In this document: piece after piece, positions 1 to 9,195 of the stretch
Layout of the letters: each line of letters begins with the position of its first letter
How positions within the stretch are numbered: position 1 is the stretch's first letter
Program-made: the position numbers and the translations under genes
The notes under the pieces: model-generated
The model's input: the letters and a program-made list of their open reading frames with translations, nothing else
What the model was told of the DNA's origin: nothing
The model's database searches: none
Assembly: GCF_013343715.1 (NCBI RefSeq)
Contig: NZ_JABUNR010000014.1
Coordinates: 79,667 to 143,666 of the forward strand
Origin: Mesobacillus harenae
GTDB taxonomy: Bacteria; Bacillota; Bacilli; Bacillales; Cytobacillaceae
Direction of reading: 5' to 3'
DNA length: 64,000 bases

Positions 1-2
1 GG

Positions 3-1001
3 GAGACGATGCGGGAAGCAAATGTTCCCATCGTGCCAGGATCTAAGGGTATTGTGAAGACTGATGAAGAAGCTACAGGCTTAGCAGAGAAAATCGGTTA
101 TCCGGTTATCATTAAAGCTACAGCCGGGGGTGGAGGCAAAGGAATAAGGATTGCCCGGACTGAACAGGACTTAATTAAGGGAATGAATATTACCCAGCAG
201 GAAGCGATGACAGCTTTCGGAAATCCAGGTGTTTATATTGAAAAGTATATCGAGGATTTCAGGCATGTAGAAATTCAAGTGCTAGCTGATAATTACGGAA
301 ATGTCATCCATCTGGGTGAAAGAGACTGTTCGATTCAGAGGAGACTTCAAAAACTGCTTGAGGAAACCCCTTCACCTGCCCTGGATGGTGAAGTTCGTGA
401 AGAAATGGGGAACGCAGCTGTAAAAGCAGCGAAAGCAGTTGATTATACAGGTGCAGGCACGGTAGAATTTATATATGATTATCGCAATCGCAAATATTAT
501 TTTATGGAAATGAATACAAGAATCCAGGTCGAGCACCCTGTCACTGAGATGGTCACGGGGGTAGATTTGATAAAAGAGCAGATTAAAATCGCTTCAGGTG
601 ATAAGTTAAGTATTACTCAGGCAGAAGTCACGTTCACAGGATGGTCAATAGAATGCCGCATTAATGCTGAGAATCCTGCGAAAAACTTCATGCCGTCAGC
701 CGGTAAAATTAACATGTACCTTCCTCCAGGAGGGTTCGGGGTCAGAGTTGACTCAGCCGCTTATCCAGGATATACAATTCCCCCATATTATGACTCGATG
801 ATTGCTAAGGTCATTACATACGGTAATAGCCGTGAAGAAGCGATCTCCAGGATGAAACGTGCCTTGAGTGAATTTGTAATTGAGGGTGTTCATACGACAA
901 TTCCGTTCCATATAAAACTGCTCAGCCATGAGAAGTTTATAGAGGGCGATTTTAACACCAAATTTTTAGAAATGTATGATGTCTTGAATTCAGAAGAATA
1001 A
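3..1001 (+). CDS. accC: Biotin carboxylase subunit of acetyl-CoA carboxylase (5' end outside window)
   Basis: Catalyses ATP-dependent carboxylation of biotin on the carrier protein AccB, the first half-reaction of acetyl-CoA carboxylase in cytosolic fatty-acid synthesis. About 332 codons are visible. The family is about 450 residues, so roughly the first 115 lie upstream and the reading frame is open to the window edge (codons E-T before the first ATG). Seen: the glycine-rich ATP-grasp loop (GGGGKG) early in the fragment, the [14 protein letters not shown] catalytic segment near the middle, and the C-terminal biotin carboxylase domain. The next gene follows after 16 bp with its own strong Shine-Dalgarno. 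By synteny accB should lie immediately upstream. Identity is secure; only the N-terminus is missing. Confidence 0.96.
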   Translation, partial: ETMREANVPIVPGSKGIVKTDEEATGLAEKIGYPVIIKATAGGGGKGIRIARTEQDLIKGMNITQQEAMTAFGNPGVYIEKYIEDFRHVEIQVLADNYGNVIHLGERDCSIQRRLQKLLEETPSPALDGEVREEMGNAAVKAAKAVDYTGAGTVEFIYDYRNRKYYFMEMNTRIQVEHPVTEMVTGVDLIKEQIKIASGDKLSITQAEVTFTGWSIECRINAENPAKNFMPSAGKINMYLPPGGFGVRVDSAAYPGYTIPPYYDSMIAKVITYGNSREEAISRMKRALSEFVIEGVHTTIPFHIKLLSHEKFIEGDFNTKFLEMYDVLNSEE

Positions 1002-1017
1002 CCAGGAGGTGCCAACA

Positions 1018-1428
1018 ATGAGTGAAAACAACCATGTACTTGAAATGAACCAGGAAGACGGCGGGCTAGGCAAAGTTGAGATTGCTCCAGAAGTAATTGA
1101 GGTCATTGCCAGTATAGCTGCATCTGAAGTAGAGGGTGTTTCCCAGATGCGCGGAGGTTTTGCTGCAGGTGTTGTTGAAAGACTCGGCAAAAAAAACCAT
1201 GGTAAAGGTGTAAAGGTAGAATTGTCTGAAGAGGGCATTAAGGTGGATGTCTATTGTGTTATGAAATTTGGCATTTCTATCCCAGTTGTCGCCCAAAAGA
1301 TCCAGGATAACATTCGCCAGGCGCTTTTAAATATGACAGCTCTTGAAGCCGCTGAAGTAAACATTCATGTGGTGGGCATACAATTCGAAACCCCAAAACA
1401 AGAAAATGATTACGAACAGGAAGTCTAG
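1018..1428 (+). CDS. yqhY: Asp23/Gls24 family envelope-stress protein, YqhY-like
   Basis: A 136-residue protein of the Asp23/Gls24 (DUF322) family. In B. subtilis YqhY sits in the same place after accBC and is linked genetically to acetyl-CoA carboxylase activity; its molecular job is unsettled. Seen: an acidic N-terminus, then the family core with the V-I-A-S-I-A-A-S-E-V-E-G-V segment and a conserved G-I-K-V-D-V-Y strand. The ATG at 1018 is chosen because AGGAGG at 1004-1009 lies eight bases upstream. The earlier in-frame GTG at 1009 overlaps that Shine-Dalgarno and is unlikely. Probably cotranscribed with accC. Confidence 0.9.
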   Translation: MSENNHVLEMNQEDGGLGKVEIAPEVIEVIASIAASEVEGVSQMRGGFAAGVVERLGKKNHGKGVKVELSEEGIKVDVYCVMKFGISIPVVAQKIQDNIRQALLNMTALEAAEVNIHVVGIQFETPKQENDYEQEV

Positions 1429-1477
1429 GCTTTTCTTTAAAAGATAAGAAAGTATATTATTTTGAACATTGACTACT

Positions 1478-1593
1478 GTCTAGCTCCAGCGCCTAACCCC
1501 TCGAGTCGCTTCGGTCCAGCTGATGAAGTCAAGGTAGACTTCACCTTCTAACCCAACAGCGCTTGTCGGGCTGTTCAAGGCGCTTGCGCTTTT
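1478..1593 (+). repeat. Hairpin repeat unit, GTCTAG...CGCTTTT family (single copy)
   Basis: An imperfect inverted-repeat unit of about 115 bp that begins GTCTAGCTCCAGCGCCTA and ends GGCGCTTGCGCTTTT. The outer arms GCGCC/GGCGC can pair. The same start and end motifs recur at 50.4-50.9 kb and 57.4-57.6 kb, so this is a dispersed family in this chromosome. It lies in the gap after yqhY just before a terminator. Confidence 0.75.
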
Positions 1594-1599
1594 GTTCAG

Positions 1600-1633
1600 A
1601 AACCAAAGGCATTTTTTGTCTTTGGTTTTTTTA
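1600..1633 (+). terminator. Intrinsic terminator after yqhY and the repeat
   Basis: Stem AACCAAAG / CTTTGGTT with a T-rich loop followed by seven Ts. The rest of the gap to nusB (about 1634-1948) shows no convincing gene; it holds short internal repeats and presumably the nusB promoter. Confidence 0.65.
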
Positions 1634-1948
1634 TAGTTGAGTTTATTATAAAAACCTTAGGTGCAGATGATCACATGCGTTGTCTGCAAGTTCGCAGCTT
1701 TGTTCTTGCTGAAGGCAAAGAACGACTTAACTACAAGCCTTGCAGGGCAAATTGATATGCTGTTCAATGAACAGTACAGCATACTGATTGGCCAAGTTTT
1801 GATAAACTTGCCGAAATGAGGAAAAATAGTAGGGAAGCATGCATATAGGAAAAACTTGTGCTATGATTTTGATAACTGAAAAGCAGTGAAGATCCAAGCT
1901 TTTTGCTTTTCTTATCATTCAGAAGCCGAAAAGGAGTCATAGAATAGA

Positions 1949-2341
1949 ATGAAACGAAGAACAGCTAGAGAAAAGGCATTACAGGCACTTTTTCAAATCG
2001 ATTTAAGCAAGGCAGATACGAGTGAGGCAATCGAGCATGTTCTTGAAAATGAACCTGCAGATGATTATATGACAAGGCTGGTAGGCGGAGTTGTAGAGCA
2101 TCTGGAAGAAATTGATGAAATGATTAAGGGAAAGCTTGAAAAATGGACCATGGACCGAATCGCAAACGTAGATAGAAATTTGTTGAGAATTGCTGTTTAT
2201 GAATTAATATATTGCAGAGACGAAGTCCCGGCCAACGTAGTTCTGGATGAGGCAATAGAAATAGCGAAAATATATGGGGACGATCAATCCAGCCGGTTTA
2301 TTAATGGAGTACTATCCAAAATTAAGCATGATTTAGCATAA
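1949..2341 (+). CDS. nusB: Transcription antitermination factor NusB
   Basis: A 130-residue all-helical RNA-binding protein that, with S10 (NusE), joins the antitermination complex on boxA of rRNA operons. The length is typical. Seen: the N-terminal M-K-R-R-T-A-R-E-K-A-L-Q-A-L-F-Q-I-D signature of the family, the central D-R-N-L-L-R-I-A-V-Y-E-L block, and the C-terminal D-D-Q-S-S-R-F-I-N-G-V-L motif. A Shine-Dalgarno-like AAAAGGAG lies upstream. Followed after 55 bp by folD, as in B. subtilis. Confidence 0.96.
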   Translation: MKRRTAREKALQALFQIDLSKADTSEAIEHVLENEPADDYMTRLVGGVVEHLEEIDEMIKGKLEKWTMDRIANVDRNLLRIAVYELIYCRDEVPANVVLDEAIEIAKIYGDDQSSRFINGVLSKIKHDLA

Positions 2342-2396
2342 TTACAGTTACTAGGCAGGTTTGATTAGGTACTCCTTATTGTGAGGGGGAAGGCAA

Positions 2397-3263
2397 ATGA
2401 CAGCTGTTTTAATTGATGGGAAAGAAATTGCCAGAAAAAAAAGGGTCGAAATTGCGGATGAAGTAAAAGAATTAAACGAAAGAAATATCATCCCAGGTCT
2501 CGCAGTCATACTTGTTGGAGATAACCAGGCCTCAAAAACATATGTTAACAACAAGCAAAAAGCCTCCAAAGAGGTGGGGATGCATTCTAGCTTGATCACT
2601 CTTTCAGACTCAGTAACTGAACAGGAGTTATTGGAAAAAATTGAGGAACTAAATCTTGATTCCTCCATTCATGGCATACTTGTGCAGCTTCCTTTACCAG
2701 CTCATATTGATGAGATTAAGGTGATCGAAACCATTTCTCCTGAAAAAGATGTGGATGGTTTTCACCCTGTTAATATTGGCAGGCTAATGACGGGACAAGA
2801 CGCCTTTTTTCCTTGTACACCCTATGGGATAATGGTTATGCTAAAGGAAACTGGTATTGATCCAGAAGGGAAAAATGTTGTTATTGTAGGGAGAAGCAAC
2901 ATTGTTGGGAAACCGTCTGGGCAATTATTCCTGAACGAAAATGCTACGGTTACATACTGTCACTCAAAAACGAAAGACCTAAAAGCACATACTAGGGCTG
3001 CAGATATACTCGTAGCTGCTGTTGGCAGGGCAGACCTAATTACAGCAGACCATATTAAAGAAGGTGCTGTGATCATAGACGTAGGGATGAACCGGAATAA
3101 CTCTGGGAAATTATGTGGGGATGTCTCTTTTGATGAAGTGAAAGACAAGGCTGGCTATATCACTCCGGTTCCGGGCGGTGTAGGTCCTATGACAATTGCC
3201 ATGCTTTTGTTGAATACATTAAAATCTGCCAAAAAGGCTCTTCACACTGTACCGAGTAAATAA
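2397..3263 (+). CDS. folD: Bifunctional methylenetetrahydrofolate dehydrogenase/cyclohydrolase FolD
   Basis: Interconverts 5,10-methylene-, methenyl- and 10-formyl-tetrahydrofolate with NADP in the cytosol, feeding purine and formyl-Met synthesis. The 288 residues are typical. Seen: the catalytic Y-x3-K ([10 protein letters not shown]) near residue 50, the Q-L-P-L-P substrate-loop motif near 100, the D-V-D-G-F-H-P block, and the Rossmann motif [10 protein letters not shown] near 165. The C-terminal [13 protein letters not shown] signature is intact. The ATG follows GTGAGGGGGAAGGCAA. Downstream (3264-3446) is a short AT-rich gap before xseA. Confidence 0.97.
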   Translation: MTAVLIDGKEIARKKRVEIADEVKELNERNIIPGLAVILVGDNQASKTYVNNKQKASKEVGMHSSLITLSDSVTEQELLEKIEELNLDSSIHGILVQLPLPAHIDEIKVIETISPEKDVDGFHPVNIGRLMTGQDAFFPCTPYGIMVMLKETGIDPEGKNVVIVGRSNIVGKPSGQLFLNENATVTYCHSKTKDLKAHTRAADILVAAVGRADLITADHIKEGAVIIDVGMNRNNSGKLCGDVSFDEVKDKAGYITPVPGGVGPMTIAMLLLNTLKSAKKALHTVPSK

Positions 3264-3446
3264 TTGCTAATCTGTCCTTATCTATGTAAGATTTTAAAAA
3301 GCCTAGGATCATTTGAACAATGAGGCTATTAAATCAACCTGGATATGGACAGTTTTATTTTTGCATTCTTGAATAGTATTTTTTAAGGCTTGTGAAAGGG
3401 TGCCTGCCAATAAGTCTTTATAAATATTGTATACAAAGGAGTACCT

Positions 3447-4823
3447 ATGAAAGAACACCGTTATCTATCAGTTAGTGCTCTAACCAAATACATAAAAAGA
3501 AAATTTGATGCGGATCCACATTTACAGGACGTTTTTGTTAAGGGAGAAATATCTAACTTTAAGCAGCATTCCAGTGGCCATATGTATTTTACGCTGAAAG
3601 ATGAAAAGGCAAGAGTGTTAGCTGTTATGTTTTCTAGGAATAATCGTGCCATGAAATTCAGGCCCGAAAATGGCATGAAAATCTTAATAAGGGGAGAAAT
3701 CAGTGTTTACGAGCCAAGTGGACAGTATCAAGTATACATAAAAGAAATGCAGCCAGACGGTATCGGTGCGTTGTTTCTAGCATTTGAACAGCTCAAAGAG
3801 AAACTTGAATCTGAAGGGCTTTTTTCTCCCCGACATAAACAGCCCCTTCCAAAATATCCAAAAGTAATTGGTGTTGTTACCTCTCCGACAGGTGCTGCAG
3901 TCCGTGATATTATAACAACAATAAAAAGAAGATACCCAATTGCGAAAGTCCTGATTTTCCCTGCTTTAGTTCAAGGCGGGCAGGCAGCTCCCTCCATAGT
4001 TAAGGCGATTAAACAAGCGAATAGCAGAACGGATGTTGACGTCCTGATTATCGGACGTGGGGGAGGGTCAATTGAGGAGCTTTGGTCATTTAATGAAGAA
4101 TCGGTTGCACGGGTTATCTTTGATTCCAGGATTCCGATAATTTCTGCAGTTGGCCATGAAACAGACTTTACGATAGCAGATTTTGTTGCTGATATGAGAG
4201 CTCCAACGCCAACAGGGGCCGCCGAAATCGCTGTACCTCATATTGACGAATTAATGGATAGAGTTCTAAACCGGCAGACAAGGCTGTTAAGATCGATGAA
4301 GGAAAAAGTCAATTTTCAGCAGGAACGGTACAGCCGATTAAAAAAGTCCTACGCATTTAGGTATCCTAAAAGGCTTTATGAACAAAAGCTTGAACAATTA
4401 GATAAGTGGACTGATTCTTTAATGAAGGGTGCCCACAGGCTTTATGAAACAAAATCGGAAACTTTATTGATATTCAAAAAGCGTCTGAGCAGGGTTCATC
4501 CAGAGCAGCTTAGAAAAGAATCAGAAGATGATCTTCGCCGTACGGTGCGTTCCCTCAATAGGGGAATGGAGGTCATTTTAAAAAATAAACAAAATGAGTT
4601 CACTAATATGGTCTCAACTTTGGAAGCTTTAAGCCCTTTGAAGATTATGGAGCGAGGTTACAGCCTTGTTTATACAAAGGAAGGAAGCCTCGTTAAGAAA
4701 ACAGCTAATTTAAAGAAAAATGATGCTATAAAAGTCCAATTATCAGACGGTGTAATTCATTGTAAAATTTCTGGAATCGAAGGAGAGAAAAATAATGGCG
4801 AAAGAAAAAAAACTGACCTTTGA
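3447..4823 (+). CDS. xseA: Exodeoxyribonuclease VII large subunit
   Basis: Large subunit of ExoVII, the single-strand-specific exonuclease that produces acid-soluble oligonucleotides during repair. At 458 residues it has normal length. Seen: the N-terminal OB-fold (roughly 1-110, ending in Q-Y-Q-V-Y-I), the catalytic core with [13 protein letters not shown] near residue 145, [11 protein letters not shown] near 205, [10 protein letters not shown] near 235, and a long C-terminal helical region. The end overlaps xseB by 29 bp, indicating translational coupling of the two subunits. Confidence 0.97.
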   Translation: MKEHRYLSVSALTKYIKRKFDADPHLQDVFVKGEISNFKQHSSGHMYFTLKDEKARVLAVMFSRNNRAMKFRPENGMKILIRGEISVYEPSGQYQVYIKEMQPDGIGALFLAFEQLKEKLESEGLFSPRHKQPLPKYPKVIGVVTSPTGAAVRDIITTIKRRYPIAKVLIFPALVQGGQAAPSIVKAIKQANSRTDVDVLIIGRGGGSIEELWSFNEESVARVIFDSRIPIISAVGHETDFTIADFVADMRAPTPTGAAEIAVPHIDELMDRVLNRQTRLLRSMKEKVNFQQERYSRLKKSYAFRYPKRLYEQKLEQLDKWTDSLMKGAHRLYETKSETLLIFKKRLSRVHPEQLRKESEDDLRRTVRSLNRGMEVILKNKQNEFTNMVSTLEALSPLKIMERGYSLVYTKEGSLVKKTANLKKNDAIKVQLSDGVIHCKISGIEGEKNNGERKKTDL

Positions 4824-5028
4824 AGAGGCAATGGAAAAGTTAGAAGGAATTGTCGAGCAGCTTGAGGAAGGGGATATTCCTTTAGAAGAAGCCATTAGTT
4901 TTTATAAAGAAGGAATGGAGCTTTCGAAGCTTTGCCACGATAAACTTAAAAATGTTGAAGAACAGCTGGCTCAAATAGTTACGGAGGGCGGGCAGACTGA
5001 AGGCTTCTCGATAACAGAGGAGGAATAA
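4795..5028 (+). CDS. xseB: Exodeoxyribonuclease VII small subunit
   Basis: A 77-residue helical-hairpin subunit, several copies of which bind each XseA. Seen: the family signature [18 protein letters not shown] and the [12 protein letters not shown] segment. It starts inside the xseA coding sequence after GGAGAG and its TAA shares one base with the ispA ATG. This xseA-xseB-ispA coupling is the classical Bacillus order. Confidence 0.96.
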   Translation: MAKEKKLTFEEAMEKLEGIVEQLEEGDIPLEEAISFYKEGMELSKLCHDKLKNVEEQLAQIVTEGGQTEGFSITEEE

Positions 5029-5921
5029 TGGTGGAAAATAGATTATTTAAGGAGTTCATTGCAGAATATAATCTTTTATTAGAAGTGAGAATGGCAGAGA
5101 TTGTCAGCCAAATGTCAGCTTCAAGTCTTCTTAAAGATTCGATGTTATATTCTCTCAAAGCTGGAGGGAAAAGAATCAGGCCGCTACTCATGTTTTTAAC
5201 GATAAAAGCGTTCGGTCAGGATCCAAAGAAAGGGCTGGATGTAGCTGCAGCAATTGAAATGATACATACTTATTCTTTAATTCACGATGATTTGCCAAGC
5301 ATGGACGATGACGACCTTCGAAGAGGGAAGGCTACTAATCATAAAGTGTTTGGAGAAGCTGCTGCTATTTTGGCCGGTGATGCTCTTTTGACGTTAAGCT
5401 TCAAGTTGATTGCGGATATGTCCGGAGAAATTCCGGCAACAACCAAATTAGAATTAATTAGCGAACTGTCCAAAGCCGCTGGAGCAGAAGGAATGGTTGA
5501 GGGGCAATCTGCCGATATCCAGGGAGAGGGGAAAGAATTATCTCTGAATGAGCTTGAATACATCCACACTTATAAGACGGGGAAGCTCCTAATGTTTAGT
5601 GTTCTTTCAGGGGCTATTTTAGCAGGAGCAGATTTCCACGAAAAAGAGAAACTGGGGAAATTTGCTCATCACCTTGGGCTAGCATTTCAAATTCGAGATG
5701 ACATTCTCGACCTTGAGGGAACTGAGGAATTAATCGGTAAGCCCGTCGGAAGTGATACGGTTAACAATAAAAGTACATACCCGGCGCTCCTGACTATGGA
5801 TGGAGCAAAAAAAGCGCTTGAGGACCATATTCGATTGGCGAATGAGGCACTTTTGTCAACAGGACTTGAGACATCCATGCTTGAAGAAATGACCGAGCTA
5901 GTAGCCAGAAGATTACATTAA
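5028..5921 (+). CDS. ispA: Farnesyl diphosphate synthase (polyprenyl synthetase family)
   Basis: Condenses IPP with DMAPP and GPP to farnesyl diphosphate, precursor of undecaprenol, menaquinone side chain and other prenyl lipids. The 297 residues are typical. Seen: G-G-K-R-I-R-P near residue 45, the first aspartate-rich motif in D-D-L-P-S-M-D-D-D-D-L-R-R-G near 85, K-T-G-K-L, and the second aspartate-rich motif Q-I-R-D-D-I-L-D near 225. It overlaps xseB by one base after AGAGGAGGAATA. The OLE RNA promoter starts eleven bases beyond the stop. Confidence 0.96.
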   Translation: MVENRLFKEFIAEYNLLLEVRMAEIVSQMSASSLLKDSMLYSLKAGGKRIRPLLMFLTIKAFGQDPKKGLDVAAAIEMIHTYSLIHDDLPSMDDDDLRRGKATNHKVFGEAAAILAGDALLTLSFKLIADMSGEIPATTKLELISELSKAAGAEGMVEGQSADIQGEGKELSLNELEYIHTYKTGKLLMFSVLSGAILAGADFHEKEKLGKFAHHLGLAFQIRDDILDLEGTEELIGKPVGSDTVNNKSTYPALLTMDGAKKALEDHIRLANEALLSTGLETSMLEEMTELVARRLH

Positions 5922-5931
5922 GCCCGGTGAA

Positions 5932-5960
5932 TTGAGAAAAAATTAATTATATGATATAAT
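5932..5960 (+). promoter_or_regulatory. Sigma-A promoter of the OLE RNA
   Basis: TTGAGA at 5932-5937 and TATAAT at 5955-5960 are separated by 17 bp, with A/T-rich surroundings. This predicts initiation near 5966-5968, matching the 5' edge of the structured RNA. OLE can therefore be made independently of the ispA operon. Confidence 0.75.
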
Positions 5961-5965
5961 ATTTT

Positions 5966-6547
5966 GTGTTATAAGGATGGTGCAGTATTCTAGTCAGTCT
6001 ACCGTTCCTGAAGGTGGGCCTAAAAATCCACTAAAGGGCACATCGATGAAGTTCCTTGCTTTGGCTTGAGGCGCCCAGCCTTGGGTCAATTCAGGGAGTA
6101 AGGTTTAAGGGCGATCTGCAATGGCATGTGGGCGATGACCCTTTAACCGCGGAGGCCCCGGTTATTTAGTTTTACGATCGTAAAGTTAGGTGCCGGGTTA
6201 TGAACCTGCAGCGTGATCCATGGGGAATCATAAGCAGCGTAGCCTGCCTTGAGTGAAGCATGAGGGGATTGCGGTAACAGAGGAATACATTAGGTGGCCA
6301 TTAATATATTCCTTTTTCGCCCGTATGAAATCTGCTTTGCAAAAGAGGATAGGGAGCAGGTTAAAGGCTGTAGAGGAAATCTCCTAGACTGTTCGACTTT
6401 GTGACATGTAAAGAGGATTATAGTGCGGACTAAGTGGTAATCCAGTCTAGCTGCTGGCGACACAGCTAAGGCAGATTTAAAGGGAAACCGCCGGTATGGC
6501 AACATTCGGTATTTGCTTGGGAAAACCTACTGGACCTAAGCCGTAAT
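5966..6547 (+). ncRNA. ole: OLE RNA (ornate large extremophilic RNA)
   Basis: A gap of about 640 bp between ispA and oapA/dxs that is rich in G and C islands and lacks a plausible protein, in the exact genomic position known for OLE RNAs: inside the isoprenoid cluster and upstream of the OapA gene. Seen: many purine-rich joining stretches and complementary segments, a length near 580 nt, and a strong promoter at its 5' edge. Known of the class: OLE forms a ribonucleoprotein with the membrane protein OapA, localises to the membrane and influences growth under ethanol, cold and Mg2+ stress in alkaliphilic Bacillus. The open frames within it have no start signals or family resemblance. The ends are estimates; the 3' end lies before the hairpin at 6598. 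Assignment rests on context, size and overall look, not on a covariance-model score. Confidence 0.88.
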
Positions 6548-6597
6548 TTTAACTCTTTATATGGCCATCCATTTCTCTCATTTCTTGTTTAATACAG

Positions 6598-6620
6598 GGA
6601 GAACCTTAAATGGTTTCTCC
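6598..6620 (+). other. Hairpin between OLE RNA and oapA
   Basis: GGAGAACC and GGTTTCTCC pair around a 6-nt loop with one bulged base. No T tract follows, so it is unlikely to be a full terminator. It may mark the OLE 3' boundary or a processing site. It also argues against an oapA start upstream of it. Confidence 0.4.
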
Positions 6621-6683
6621 ATTTACATAGTACATGTTTTTAAAATATTTAGTTTTAAAACTCCCGCAAAGGCGTACGATAAA

Positions 6684-7289
6684 GTGAAGAAACTACTGTT
6701 AAGTACAATGAAGTGGAGTATAAGCATTGCCGTTATCACGTTTGTGTTAGCGGCTCTTTTTTCAATTACTTCCAATATGATTTTAAATGAAGTTGCCTGG
6801 GGAACAGGGCTTGGTGTTGTTTTTATTATCGTTCTGATTGGTATATTTTTTGATATGATTGGGATAGCAGCTACTGCCGCTGATGAAGTTCCATTCCATT
6901 CTATGGCCTCCCAAAAGGTTTATGGTGCCAAACAAGCAATTAAAGTTGTTCGCAATGCCGACCGGTTTGCAAGCTTTTGTAATGATGTCATTGGAGATAT
7001 ATCAGGAATCATAAGTGGAACAGCGGCTGCTATCGTCATTATGCAGCTGACCTTAGCCTTCCGTATGGGCCAAAGCTCACTGTTTGAATATGTTATTTCA
7101 GTGACCCTCACAAGTACAATAGCAGCTATAACCGTTGGAGGAAAGGCAATTGGGAAGTCCATTGCTATCCGGTACTCGAAAGATATTATCTTTCAGGTCG
7201 GAAAGGTCCTTCAGTTTATTGAAGAGAAATTTCATATAACCCTTATAAATGATAAAAAGCGGAAAAATCTAAGTCAGAAACGAAAGTGA
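6684..7289 (+). CDS. oapA: OLE-associated membrane protein OapA
   Basis: A polytopic membrane protein of about 201 residues that partners OLE RNA. Seen from the GTG start: hydrophobic segments near residues 12-30, 42-66, 102-125 and 132-155, a strongly basic C-terminal tail ([10 protein letters not shown]), and an Asp-x3-Asp pair (N-D-V-I-G-D) at residues 101/105. Published work on the B. halodurans protein, as I recall it, uses a dominant-negative D104/D108 double mutant. That spacing fits this motif and supports the GTG at 6684 (AAAGG about 11 bases upstream) over the longer frame from an ATG at 6561, which has no Shine-Dalgarno and reads through a hairpin. An ATG at 6708 is the other option. 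The stop lies 10 bp before dxs, so the two are probably cotranscribed. Confidence 0.85.
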   Translation: MKKLLLSTMKWSISIAVITFVLAALFSITSNMILNEVAWGTGLGVVFIIVLIGIFFDMIGIAATAADEVPFHSMASQKVYGAKQAIKVVRNADRFASFCNDVIGDISGIISGTAAAIVIMQLTLAFRMGQSSLFEYVISVTLTSTIAAITVGGKAIGKSIAIRYSKDIIFQVGKVLQFIEEKFHITLINDKKRKNLSQKRK

Positions 7290-7299
7290 GTGGTCCGAT

Positions 7300-9192
7300 A
7301 TGGATCTGTTATCAATCAAAGACCCGTCCTTCTTGAAAAAACTGTCCAATGAGGAATTGGAGGCACTTAGCCAGGATATTAGACAATTTTTGATAGAAAA
7401 GCTTTCCAACACCGGCGGCCATATCGGACCGAATTTAGGTGTAGTGGAATTAACTGTTGCACTTCATAAGTGCTTTGATAGCCCGAAGGATAAATTGATC
7501 TGGGATGTAGGACACCAATCCTATGTTCATAAAATTTTAACTGGGCGTGCCTGCCAGTTTGATACATTACGCCAATATAAAGGATTATGCGGTTTTCCAA
7601 AAATGATTGAGAGTGATCATGATGTATGGGAAACGGGGCATAGTTCTACTTCTCTTTCTGCAGCTATGGGAATGGCCATTGCGAGGGATATTAAAGGGGA
7701 GGATTCACATATCATTCCAATTATCGGGGATGGTGCCCTTACTGGGGGAATGGCCCTAGAAGCATTGAATCACATCGGCCATGAAAAGAAAAATATAATC
7801 GTTATCCTAAATGACAATGAAATGTCAATCGCTCCAAACGTCGGAGCCCTTCATAATGTGCTTGGCCGTTTACGTACGGCTGGAAAATATCATTGGGTGA
7901 AGGACGAATTGGAGGTTCTCCTAAAGAAAATCCCTGCAGTGGGCGGACGTGTTGCATCAACAGCAGAAAGAATAAAGGATAGTTTGAAGTATCTTTTTGT
8001 TTCTGGGATGTTTTTTGAGGAGATGGGCCTTACCTATCTAGGTCCAGTAGATGGACATGATTATGAGGCCTTATTTGAGAATCTGGCCTATGCAAAAAAA
8101 CAAGAAGGTCCTGTATTGCTTCATGTGATAACGAAAAAAGGAAAAGGATTCGATCCTGCAGAAAGTGACAAGATAGGAACCTGGCATGGAACAGGGCCAT
8201 ACAAAATGGAAACAGGTGATTTTGTTGGACCAGTTAATGCAGCCCCAGGCTGGAGCAAATTAATCAGTGAAACTGTTCGGAGATTAGCCCGTGAGGATAA
8301 CAGGATAGTAGCTATCACCCCAGCCATGCCGGTAGGATCCAAGCTTGAAGGGTTTGCAAGCGAATTTCCTGATCGAATGTTTGATGTAGGAATTGCTGAA
8401 CAGCATGCTGCAACAGTTGCCGCAGGCTTGGCTACCCAAAAGATGAAACCATTTTTAGCTATTTACTCCACATTTCTGCAGCGTGCATATGACCAGGTTG
8501 TACATGATATATGCCGCCAGAATTTAAATGTCTTTATTGGAATAGACAGAGCAGGCCTCGTTGGGGCTGACGGGGAAACCCATCAGGGCGTTTTTGATAT
8601 TGCCTTTTTAAGACATCTGCCGAACTTAGTCCTTATGATGCCTAAAGATGAAAACGAAGGACAGCATATGGTTAATACAGCAATAAATTATGATGATGGT
8701 CCTATTGCTCTGCGTTTTCCGCGCGGCAACGGATTAGGCGTTCCAATGGACAAGGAATTAAAGACAATTCCTATCGGTACCTGGGAAATCCTCCGAGAAG
8801 GCAGAGACGCCGCTATTCTTACCTTCGGAACAACGATTTCAATGGCCATGCAAGCTGCTGAACAGCTTGAAAAACTCGGTATTTCAGTTAGAGTAGTCAA
8901 CGCCAGATTCATTAAGCCGCTTGATGAAAAAATGCTTACAGATATGCTAGAGGAAAATATACCGTTTATAACAATAGAAGAAGCTGTTTTGCAAGGTGGT
9001 TTTGGCAGTTTTGTGCTTGAATATGCACATGAGCAAGGATACCATCAAGCTAAAATAGAACGAATGGGCATTCCGGATAAATTTATTGAGCATGGCAGTG
9101 TGAAAGAACTTCTTCAAGAGATCGGGCTGACTGCCGAAGTGGTGGTTCAGAAATTGCAAAAACTTGTCAGACTCAAACAAAAAAGGGCGTAA
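7300..9192 (+). CDS. dxs: 1-Deoxy-D-xylulose-5-phosphate synthase
   Basis: Thiamine-diphosphate enzyme that condenses pyruvate and glyceraldehyde-3-phosphate, the entry step of the MEP isoprenoid pathway. At 630 residues it has the usual length. Seen: [11 protein letters not shown] near residue 40, the ThDP-Mg motif G-D-G-A-L-T-G-G-M near 148 with N-D-N-E-M-S downstream, the pyrimidine-domain [11 protein letters not shown] near 362, [15 protein letters not shown] near 425, and the transketolase C-terminal domain. It supplies substrate to ispA upstream, so the cluster brackets OLE/oapA with both ends of the pathway. Confidence 0.97.
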   Translation: MDLLSIKDPSFLKKLSNEELEALSQDIRQFLIEKLSNTGGHIGPNLGVVELTVALHKCFDSPKDKLIWDVGHQSYVHKILTGRACQFDTLRQYKGLCGFPKMIESDHDVWETGHSSTSLSAAMGMAIARDIKGEDSHIIPIIGDGALTGGMALEALNHIGHEKKNIIVILNDNEMSIAPNVGALHNVLGRLRTAGKYHWVKDELEVLLKKIPAVGGRVASTAERIKDSLKYLFVSGMFFEEMGLTYLGPVDGHDYEALFENLAYAKKQEGPVLLHVITKKGKGFDPAESDKIGTWHGTGPYKMETGDFVGPVNAAPGWSKLISETVRRLAREDNRIVAITPAMPVGSKLEGFASEFPDRMFDVGIAEQHAATVAAGLATQKMKPFLAIYSTFLQRAYDQVVHDICRQNLNVFIGIDRAGLVGADGETHQGVFDIAFLRHLPNLVLMMPKDENEGQHMVNTAINYDDGPIALRFPRGNGLGVPMDKELKTIPIGTWEILREGRDAAILTFGTTISMAMQAAEQLEKLGISVRVVNARFIKPLDEKMLTDMLEENIPFITIEEAVLQGGFGSFVLEYAHEQGYHQAKIERMGIPDKFIEHGSVKELLQEIGLTAEVVVQKLQKLVRLKQKRA

Positions 9193-9195
9193 CAG

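Noticed and set aside
6290..6505. Minus-strand frame of 71 codons inside OLE
   Set aside because: Lies within the structured RNA, has no ribosome site and no family likeness.
6561..6683. N-terminal extension of oapA from ATG 6561
   Set aside because: No ribosome site, it passes through a hairpin after the OLE 3' region, and the motif numbering fits the shorter form.
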